A stretch of DNA of 64,000 nucleotides. It comes from Channallabes apus. Its lineage: Eukaryota; Chordata; Actinopteri; Siluriformes; Clariidae. A model generated the notes under the pieces. It searched no databases. It was not told where the DNA came from and worked only from the letters and a program-made list of their open reading frames with translations. The stretch spans positions 10,063,203 to 10,127,202 of the forward strand of contig CM060131.1 in the NCBI GenBank assembly GCA_030522415.1, in the 5' to 3' direction. The position numbers were made by a program, and so were the translations under genes. Positions 18,195 through 29,200 of the stretch are shown here, piece after piece; the stretch's first letter is position 1; each line of letters opens with the position of its first letter.

Positions 18195-19652
18195 CATATT
18201 TATAACGAACCCCTGAAAAATAAATGTGTTACAAAATAAACATTATACAAGAATTTGAATTAATGGTCTTGAGGGCTGTCTCGTGCCTAGAGTTTATTAT
18301 AATAATAGAAAAACTATGAATTTATGTTCTAATATAATATTTGATATCAATTACCTATATCTACCTATATATATATATATTATGGCAAGACGTATATATG
18401 CATGCAAGATACTTTTCTTTCCCCACGTGAGTCAGTCCACGTCAGCGCTCTTTAACCAATCAGATGTGACCTCACCATTTCAACCAATCATAACCCGGCA
18501 GGAGCGCAACCTTAATCCTGTTTACATGAAATAAACCTGCTACCGAGCAGGTTCAAGCTTACGGACATGTTGCTATGACAACAAGTGCGAGATGAGCATC
18601 GGAGAACGAAACAATCCAAGATCAGGACAAATCCACAACAATCAAATCCAGCTAACTGAGTTAGCGACGTACGAAGAACACCCCCCAGGGGTCCGTTCTT
18701 CATACGTCGCTAACTCAGTTAGCTGGATTTGATTGTTGTGGATTTGTCCTGATCTTGGATTGTTTCGTTCTTCGATGCGCTTCTCGCATTTGCTGTCATA
18801 GTAACATGTCCGTAAGCTTGAACCTGCTCGGGAGCAGGTTTATTTCATGTAAACAGGATTAAGGCTCCTGGCGGGTTATGATTGGTTGAAATGGCGAGGT
18901 CACATCCCCTCCACACATAATCGCTATCAAATATTATATTAGAACATAAATTCACAGGTTTATTATTATCAAATATGCTATTACTATTATAATGAAGTCT
19001 AGTCACGAGACAGCCGTAAAGACCATTAATACAAATTTAATGAAAAATTAATAAAAATGTTAATTTTGTAACATTAATTTTTCAGGGGTTTGTCATGAAT
19101 ATGCAAATAAATATTTATATATAATAAAAAATATTTTTATAATGAAAAATTGGACGAAACAATTTTTTATTATAAAATAAACAATATAAAAGTATACATG
19201 TTGTATTTGGAAATATAAATGTTTTCATATACAACATTTATTTTCATATTGCTTATTTTATTTTATTGTCTCATGTAATTTGTAAACCATTAACCTATAC
19301 ATTTATGTTCTAAAATAATATTTGATAGCGATTATGCAGGGGGGGCAATCCATGGCAGGGGGCATTTCAGCGCATAACTCATGTTAAAAAAATTTTTTTG
19401 GCTCGCTCTTTTGCCATTTCGGCAACTAAACGAAAGGCTTGTGATCAGTGTTTCTACTGTCGATGCATATCGCCTTTTAAACCAACGTACGAACGCGTAA
19501 TCCTAGACAACTCAATCCAGCTATACTGATCATCAACAACAGGTGTGCTCGAAGAACCAACTTAGCCAGATCATAATTAGCACAATGATCTCATCTTAGA
19601 TGTGTCAATTCATCTCGTATGTGTCAAGCGACATACGAAGAACAGACCCCAG
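17539..19652. repeat. Large inverted-repeat pair (palindrome) of a DNA-transposon-like unit
   Basis: Two copies of a roughly 1 kb unit lie head-to-head about position 18687 with almost no spacer. The left copy (17539-18686) reads TATTCTTCGTACGTCGCTTG at its outer end and ACGTACGAAGAACACC at its inner end. The right copy (18687-19652) begins GTCCGTTCTTCATACGTCGC and ends AAGCGACATACGAAGAACAG. Matching internal blocks run in opposite order: AGGCGATATGCATCGACAGT (about 17717) against ACTGTCGATGCATATCGCCT (about 19456), and CATGTAAACAGGATTAAGG-type segments near 18520 and 18850. Each copy also has its own inverted ends, as a DNA transposon would. No transposase frame. The left arm is longer because of a (CT)n(TA)n expansion at 18112-18190. 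Confidence 0.8.
18112..18190. repeat. (CT)n(TA)n compound microsatellite
   Basis: About 22 CT units followed directly by about 16 TA units, inside the left arm of the palindrome. Confidence 0.95.
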
Positions 19653-19654
19653 GG

Positions 19655-20291
19655 CATGTAGTCTGAAATCACAGAATAAGGATGTACTGGATAAATAAGG
19701 ACACTGAAAAAGTAGTGCAGTGTTACATTTTTTTTTAAGTAAAAGAAAATGATGAACATGACCATTAGTCTGCAATAACATTTATACATGTTATACATAA
19801 GAGTGAAAAAAAGAAAAACATTTACATCCCAAACAATTGTGTTTATGCTATCTCTTCTTATGCATTTCACCATTCGTTAAAAGCAGCTACGAAGAGATGG
19901 AGAGAGACAGAAAATGAGACGTGAAATATTCACAATCAAAATGGAGCGAAAACAAAATCCGTTAATTCTGTCTCGGCTGAAATGTCAGACAGCTAATGTA
20001 CATCTACTCATGTCCTCACATTAAGGGCTAAACAATGCCAGGGGCCATAGCGATGTAATTGAAGATGATGTTTAACTGTGAGCACATACTGCTAAATGTC
20101 CATTAAGAGTTTTGTAGAAAGGCCACTTTTTACGTCTCTTCAGGACAAGCATGTAACTAAAATGTGATTGGCCATGACAACAGGAAAATCCCTTGTAATG
20201 AAAGGCTGACAGTGGACTGACCAGAGTCCTGCTTTGTCCTTTTTTCCCCCCCTTCTGCCTGATAACTTATTATACCATGGCCAGGAGAAGC
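19655..20291 (-). other. 3' flank and probable 3'UTR of tbcb
   Basis: No coding potential of note. The tbcb stop codon is at 20294-20292, so the adjacent minus-strand sequence should be its 3'UTR. I did not find a clean AATAAA on that strand before the palindrome, so the transcript end is not placed. Confidence 0.4.
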
Positions 20292-23200
20292 CTACATCTC
20301 ATCTAGACCGTAGTCATCCTCGGGAAAATCTCCCACAGTCACAGACAGAGGCTTCACGAACGCACCGTATTTTGGTTGACACTCAAAGTATTTCTTGCCG
20401 TTAACACTGAAAAAAGAATTAAGACATAGTTACCAACATTACCTCTACAAAGACAACTGGAATACAGCATGATGTTTTACTGAAGTATAACATTAATCAT
20501 TTACAGAGCTCACTCTCCGGTTCAATGATTAAAAACACTGAACATTCAGTTTCACTCCGTCTTTAAAGTGTGCCGCATAGTTGCACCAGATGTGCAGTTG
20601 TACTTTATTACGCAGTTGACATTCATGTACACTATCAGCCAAAAGTTTCTAATTCAAAGAACTTCCCTGATTTTTATTTCTTTCTACTCTGTAAAACAAT
20701 GCTGAAGGCATCTGAAATATGCAATAATCTCCTTTGAAAAGTTGATATTGAGATGTCTCTGCTACTTCATTCATTCATCTTCTATACCGCTTTGTCCTGT
20801 ATTTAGGGTCGCGGGGACCTGGAGCCTATCCCAGGAGACTCTGGGCACGAGGCAGGGTACACCCTGGACAACGTGCCAATCCATCGCAGAGCACACACTC
20901 ATTCACACACTATGGTCAATTTGGGAACTGTGGGAGGAAACCGGAGTACCCGGACGAAACCCACCAAGCACGGGGAGAACATGCAAACTCCATGCACACA
21001 GAGACGGGAATCGAGCCTGGCCGGGAATCAAACCCAGACCCTGGAGGTGCAAGGCGACAGTGCTAACCACTACACCGCTGATGATTTCTGAGGCTGGTAA
21101 CTCTAAATTAACAACTTCTCTGCAGCAGATGTAAGTTTTTGTCTTCCTTTTCTGAGATTGTCTTCATGAGGTCCAGTTTCATCATGATGCTTGATGGGTT
21201 TTGAAAACGCACTTGACAATATTGTTCTTGCAAAAACTATCCCAGAAAAGCTGACCAGGTGTCTTAAAATAGCAATTGACTAATGGCATATATATTATTT
21301 CATAGTTTTGTGGGGAAAAAAATCTAGCATTGTTCTAGAATGCAGAAAAAAAATAAATAAATCACTAAACATTTTAATACAGTATAAGGTGTATCCTGAA
21401 TTTCTTACTGTATATGCAACATCATAAGATTCAACTAATATACAAACAAATAAATGTAAAAAAAATTCTCCTCTTTTGTACCATTTTAAAACATGAACAT
21501 TTTTTTACTAAAACTGACCTGCCATCATTTTTTCCCAGGGGCTCATCGTACTTCACACCCACCCAGTAACCTGGTTTGAAGTCTGTCGTACCTAAAAGAA
21601 AAAAGAAATGTAAACAACAAACAGTCTTAGAAGTAAACAGATATAGAAGCACAATCTATGTACAGTACAGGCCAAAAGTTTGGATACACCTTCTCATCTA
21701 TCTGTCAATGTGTTTTCTTTATTTTCGTGACCATTTACATTGGTTTTGGTTCTTACTGAAGACATTAAAACTGTGGAGTTATGTACTTAACAAAAAAAGG
21801 TCTTCACAGTCACTGGACCTGAACCTAATCGAGATGTTTTGGGGTGAGCTGGACCGAAGAGTGAAGGCAAAGGGGCCAACAAGTGCTAAACACCTCTGGG
21901 AACTCCTTCAAGACTGTTGGAAACCATCTCAGGTGACGACCTCTTGAAGCTCATCGAGAGAATGCCAAGAGTGTGCAAAGCAGTAATCAGGGTGGCTATT
22001 TTGAATAAACTAGAATATAAAACATGTTTTCAGTCATTTCACCTTTTTTGTTAAGTACATAACTCCACGTGTGTTCATTCATAGATTTGATGCCTTCAGT
22101 GAGAATCTACCAATGTAAATATTAGGGATGTAACGGTATTGTAAATACCGTCGTACCGCAATAACAATTTATTTCAATAATACTGTGGTCGCATGACGGT
22201 AAAATGACAGATCTTCTGAGAAAAGTTTGCTGAGGCGAATGGAGCGAATGGGAGGTAGCGGGAACTACAATTCCCATCAGCCCAGGCGTGGCCATCATCC
22301 TTTGCGGTCTGTTGTCGCTACAGATCCAGTAATACACACATCCGATTTAAAACCTGCTTACTCTGTAATGATTAATTACTCTTTCCATCTCTTTTCCTCC
22401 GCCGCTAATTGCAGCACCCGCCATTTCCGCATTACTGGATCTGTAGCGACAACAGACCGCAAAAGGATGATGAGAATTGTAGTTCCTGCTACCTCCCGTT
22501 CGCTCCATTCGCCTGAGCAAACTTTTCTCAAAAGACCTATAGTTTTATCGAGTCATTTCGGTTTCTCTCTGAGAAGAAACGAGAAAGGGAAAAAATCCTG
22601 TCTCTGTCTGAATAAGTGAGTGAATGAGGTGAATGAGTGAGTGTTCTCAAATACTCATTCAGCACATGGGCCAGCTAAATAAAAAGTGCTATTTTTATTT
22701 TTTCTGAGTTTTCAAGAATACAAAATTGAAACTATTTTGTTTTTGCATGGTTTCATAATTTTTTGTTATTAAAATTGAAAAATGTAAGTTTCTGTTTCAA
22801 AGTTTACAGATCGATGGCTAATTTGTATGCCATTGATTCAGTGTTCATGTATACTGTTTAATAAACACTTCTGGCACTTCACTTCTCTTCATTAAGTTTT
22901 GTTTTTCCTGTAAATGATTCAATAAATACCATAAATACCGTACCGTGCCATTCATACCGAGGTATTACCGTACCGTGACGTTTTGATACAGTTACATCCC
23001 TAGTAGATGGTCATAAAAATAAAGAAAACACATTGAATTAGTGAAGGTGTGTCCAAACTTTTGACCTGTACTGTATACACTGTTTTGCATTTACCACTAG
23101 CATAATATGTTAATCATGTACACCTAGTATAATCAGGAAAAGGTTTAGTTTTTTTTGTTTTCTCTCCCTCTGAAAATTTTGAGCAAATTATTACACTATT

Positions 23201-26200
23201 TTTTCAAAAAATTAAATGAACGTACCCACAAACATAACTGTGCCAATCTTTGATGGCTGACCAGCCACTTGAACTTGACACCGCTTGCCAACCGTGATCA
23301 AAGCTAATGCAGCTTTCTCTTCATCCTCTTTCTGAGAAAGCTCCTCTTCACGCTTAGCCATGTTCTCTTCATTAAAGCGACCCATTTTCATGTTCTTTTT
23401 GAAGTTTCGCAATGAGTCTGAGAAAAGTCAGATAAGTTTCAAAGCTCTCGAACATTATCGTTGACCATTATGCAGAGGAGACATACACAAGCGAATAATC
23501 AAAATGTCTGAATGATTTGTTAAATCGATTGTGTTGGGTTAAAAAAAAAAATAGAATAGTGAACCACTAGATCTGTCTGATGAACTTAACGCTTAACAAT
23601 TGGTCCAGACACCCACTGGCAGCAGACACAATTGGTACACCTACTAATACATCAAAGAACATGAGATAATCACATGATCTATGAAAATCTATTAAAACAA
23701 AAAGGGGAAAGTCTCTTTACAGACACAGCATTTTACACATATAGGGGTGGACTAATCATTACCCTGTCTGTTCCTCAGGATTTTTATATACATACTTGTT
23801 GGCTTGTCTTTAGTAATGCACTTCACTAAATGACCGTATGTTAGTATGTCATTTTAGTAAGGCTGGACCAGAATATTCGAATATTCGTTTGGAGGGATGG
23901 CATTAGATTTTTCATTTTGGGATTCGAATATTCGAAAGAAATTTTTTTTTAACACGTGACATCGATCCCTGCGAAACGGTTCTCATTCGCGATTAAATGA
24001 CTAGCCCTTGCGGCAACGCCAACATCGTGATTTACTTTATCTCAGAGAAGAGACAAAAATGCAGAAGACCTCGGTTGTGTGGGAGCACTTTAAATTGACT
24101 GAAGACAAAACAAAGGCAGTGTGTCAAATATGCGATTTGAAACTGGCCTACCACTACAGCACAACAAGTTTGAAAAATCATCGGAGTTCTGTAAGTAGTA
24201 CGAAACGCACAATATATTGTTGGTGTAAAAAACGAGCTTTCATCTGCCATGTTGATCAGTAATTTTTACACATGATTAAAACGTGCATTTAATTTGCTTG
24301 GAAAATACTTGCGAATACTGCACGGCAGTCATAAGGTACGGTAGGCCACCCTAGTAATAATTTGTCTACAGGTACATCCCCAGGTATCGCAGCCATCAAC
24401 ATCAGCATGCTCAACCAAACCGTAAAGTTCACAGCAACTCCTACAATTCCGAAAAAACGATAAAGGAGAAAAGGAAGAGGGAGATAACAGATGCCATAGA
24501 TGATTTCATTGCTACGGATACGAGACCCGTTAATGTAGTTGAAGGCGAAGGCTTTAGAAAATTAATCAAGAAGATGGAGACCGACTACACTGTCGCAAAC
24601 CGCGCTAGTATTTCTAAAGCCCTGTCTTTGAAGTACAGCGATCTTCGAGGCCAAATTTATGCTGGCTGTCACCTGTCATTTTATATCTCAGGAGTGGGAG
24701 CTCTCTACCTTTGTTCTGGAAACCAAAGCATTTGAGTTGAGCCATACGGGAGTCAACATTGCACAACACACCCACCGAAGCTTTGAATATTAGATGTTAA
24801 TCACTACCGAATACTCGAAGATCAAAAAATGGTATTCGGACCAGCCCTACATGTTAGCTATTACTTCATATTATATTAGACCGAGCAACACACTGGAGAT
24901 AGTTTATGAATTTACACTATGCCCACCACTTTGATTATTGATTTGGATTTAACTACTTATTTATATATAGCAAAAAAAAAAGTATACAGATCAGCCATAA
25001 CATTATGACCAAACCAAATAGCATCCAAAGGATTCCAACTTCCGGGAGCCTGACAGTACAGCACGTCCCCAGAGGACGAGTGGGGCCACGCCGGAGTTAC
25101 CCCAGTGGCATAATAGGAACTCAAATCGTACGTGGTTTTACTGATAATGGTCTTACGGTTATGGCTGATCGGTGTATATACACTGCCTGGGTCTAAGAAA
25201 AAAGACTGCAGGGACTTCCGGTTGAGCTTTGATGGAGTAGGACGTGAGTTTGGGAGCTCCTGCCGATTTCGATTACAATTGTTATTTCTTTGCGCTTTTT
25301 GGCCATAATTTTAGTCTTGTTTTATTTTGTAGTTAGTTGAGTTTAAAAAGTTTATTCGGGACTGTTTAAAATGGCAGCAAAAAATATAAAAACTCGCAGT
25401 ACGATTCAAACACACCTGAGGCCTAGTTTGCAAACCGCGACCACATCCTCGAGTGAGCCGTCGTCACCTGTAAAGCCCCCCTCGAGCCAGGCTAATCCGG
25501 ATATTGACGCTCTTAAAGTAGAGTTGTTGGCCTCACTGAGGAAAGATATCGCCGAAATTTTTAAAAAAGAACTTCAGGATACTATCGGTGATGCTTTGTC
25601 TACTATTAAGTTCGACTTGCAAGCGGTGAAGACGCAGCTGGCGATAGATAAAGCTGCTAATGACGCTACCGTGTCCGAGCTAAAAGGTACGGTCAGGGAG
25701 ATGGAGCACGCGCTTACTGTGTGCTCCGACGACATAGCCGAAATGAAAAACACTATCAAGTGTCTCACAGCTAATGTAGCCAAGCTGGAGAATAAATGTG
25801 AAGACTTGGAGTCTAGGACGCGGCGTAACAATGTTAGGATAGTGGGAGTACCGGAGGGGCCTAACACGTGCACTACTGCGGCCGTGGCCTCCTTGCTAAA
25901 GGAAGCGTTTAATCTGGAGAAGGAGCCGCTTTTGGATCGTTCTCACAGGACCCTCCAACCCGCACCTAAGCCCGGCGACCGTCCACGAGCCATCGTGTGC
26001 AGGTTTCATTACCACACTGACTGCGTTGACATTTTACGACGCGCTAGAGAACGCCGGCAGATTAAAGTTGGAGACCAGACCATCTCAGTCTTTCCTGACT
26101 ACACTGCCAAGATCGCACGTGCTCGGGCTGCATTTAATACGGTCAGGCAGCAGCTGCGTGGCATTGAGGGAGTTCGGTATGGCCTGTTTCATCCAGCGCG

Positions 26201-29200
26201 ACTTCGCATCACACATAAGGGGGTTGAGAAGGACTTTGTTTCAGCGGAGGAAGCCAGTGTTTATGTTAAAACGTTGATTTCGGGTTGAGCCTCAATAGTC
26301 CTTCAGGTTGGTGCTGTAATGCTGCTAGGTGTTTACGGTTTCTTTAGGTTTAACGCTACCTGCGCATTGGGTTTTTTCTTTTTTTTTTAAAGTATGTTGC
26401 GCTAGTTACTGTACGGTTTTTATTTTTGTATTTTCACTTTTATATATTAAGACTAAATCGTATATTATACTCTTGTACTTCGGATTAGTCCAGCACAATC
26501 TTTTCTAGGCTTATTGCATATATTTGCACAGGACTTCCTTTATTTTATTTTTTGGTATTTTTACGTATTTTCGTTGTTTTGTTAGAATGTTCATCTTCTG
26601 AGGAAACAATATTTTGTACAGGGTTTTTTATATATATGTATATATAACGTGTTTGTTACACGCACGCTGTTATACAGTGTGAAGTCGGTGGGAGGTTTTT
26701 TTTCTCTCTCTCTTGTTTGTTTTTGTTTGGGCTCCGGTTAGTCCATTCACTTTAGTGGATAGTATGCTATTTTTGGGGAACACTGCTGTCTCCTTTGTTT
26801 TTGTTATGTGGAGACTTTGGGTGTGTGTGTTTAGGGGTATTTTGGGGGGGAGGGTGTCCCACTTCGGCTCTTTGGCATTTTGGTTGTTGTTTTTTCTTTT
26901 TGAATGGTTAATGGTAATATAGATCCCAGCAATGCTGGGTCAGGCATGCCTCTTAGATTCATTAGTTGGAATGTCAGAGGTATGGGCAATCCTGTTAAGA
27001 GATCTAAGGTTTTCACACACTTGAAACGTTTACATTCTGATATAGCATTTTTACAGGAGACTCACCTTCGCAGTAAAGATCATTATAGGTTAAATTGCCC
27101 TTGGGTAGGTCAGGTCTTTCACTCAAACTTTAATTCGAAAGCTAGAGGAGTTGCCATTCTCATTAATAAGAAAGTTCAATTCTCATCGACCAATGTTATC
27201 GCTGATAAGAATGGTAGATACATCATTGTTGCTGGTACACTAATGCAAAAAAAGGTTTTGTTGGTAAATGTATATGCCCCAAATTTTGATGATGCTGAAT
27301 TCGCTAATAGACTGCTGAGTAACATCCCCTTCTTGAACACTCATTTGCTGATCCTTGGGGGAGATCTGAATTGTGTTTTTGATCCAATCTTGGATCGATC
27401 TAATCCTCGTAATCTGACTCCATCATCTATGTCTAAAATATTTTCAGATTTTATGAAACAGAACGATCTTATTGATCCATGGAGATTTCGCAACCCTTCA
27501 ATCAAAAAATTTTCTTTTTTCTCCCAGGTGCATCATTCTTATTCCAGGATTGATTACTTTCTTATAGACAGAGCTCTTGATTTGTGTGTTACTTCTTCTG
27601 ACTATTCTGGTATTGTAATATCTGATCATTCACCTCTGCTATTGGATATTCAGCTTTCTACCTATAAACGTAGCCCACCACTTTGGAGATTTAACTCTCT
27701 TCTTCTGGCAGATAAAGAATTTTGTGAATTTATTTCAAGTTCTATTGAGGAGTTCTTGTCCTTCAATCAAGATGATTCAGTTTCATATTCCTTGCTATGG
27801 GAGACACTTAAATGCTACCTGAGAGGTCAAATTATTTCTTATTCTGTTCTTGCTAATAAAAAGATTAATGCCAGGTTTAAAGAACTTACAGCTGCGATTA
27901 GTAACCTTGATCAATGTTATACACTGAACCCTTCTCCAGAATTACTGAAGCAGCGTCTTGATTTGCAAGCAGAATTCAATCTTATGTCAACTAAAGAGGC
28001 AGAGCACTTGTTACTACGCAGTCGTGGCTCATATTATGAATATGGTGACAAGGCAAGTCGCTTGTTGGCACATCAGCTACGACGACAAGCCACTTCGCGT
28101 TTAATTCCTAGTATTAAAAACACTTATGACACTATTACTACAGATCCCTTGGAAATTAATTCTACCTTTAAAACATTTTACGCTTCGTTATACAAGTCAG
28201 AATTTCCTACGGACAAAGCTAAAATGAATAAATTTCTCCATAATCTTTCAAACCCTGTTATTGATACTAATATTGCCGGGCAATTGGACTCCCCATTTTC
28301 CGTTGAAGAAGTATCAAATGCTATTACAGCTATGCAGTCTAATAAAGCTCCAGGCCCTGATGGGTTTCCAATAGAATTTTATAAATCATTTATTGGTAAA
28401 TTGGCACCATTGCTTTTATCTGTGTTTAATGAATCCTTGGAAAGGGGTTCATTACCACCAACTTTCACACAAGCCACTATAGCGCTCCTTCTCAAAAATG
28501 ACAAAGATCCAACCTCCTGTGGTTCCTACAGGCCATTATCTCTGCTTAATGCCGATGCAAAGGTGTTGGCTAAAGTAATTGCATCTCGCCTAGAGGATGT
28601 GCTTCCTTGTATTATATCTGAAGAGCAAAATGGTTTTATAAAGGGACGTCAATTGTTTTTTAATACCCGTACACTCTTTAATGTTATTTACTCAAAGCAT
28701 CTATCTGAACTTCCTGAACTTGTCATTTCTTTAGATGCTGAAAAGGCTTTCGATAGAGTGGAGTGGGAGTACTTGTTTGCAGTTTTAAAGAAATTCGGAT
28801 TTGGCGATAAATTTATTTTTTGGATTCGGCTTCTTTATTCGTCCCCTAAAGCCAGTGTACATACTAATGATGTTTATTCAGATTATTTTGATCTGGGTCG
28901 CGGATGTCGTCAAGGTTGCCCCTTGTCACCTTTACTCTTTGCCATCGCCATCGAGCCTCTGTCTATCACATTGAGATCTTCCTCCGTATTCAAGGGAATC
29001 TTCCGTAATGGAATTGAACATAAATTATCATTGTATGCAGATGATTTGTTATTATATATAACTGATCCTGCACTCTCCATTCCTGCTGTTTTAGGTATTC
29101 TGGAGAATTTCAGCTCATTTTCAGGTTATAAATTAAATTTGGGGAAAAGTGAGTGTTTTCCCATTAATACGTCAGCATGTCATCTTCAACAGTCCGATCT

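Noticed and set aside
21576..21947. 123-codon frame as a gene beside tbcb
   Set aside because: It crosses the tbcb splice acceptor and then the C-terminus of a Tc1 transposase relic; no promoter or independent start.
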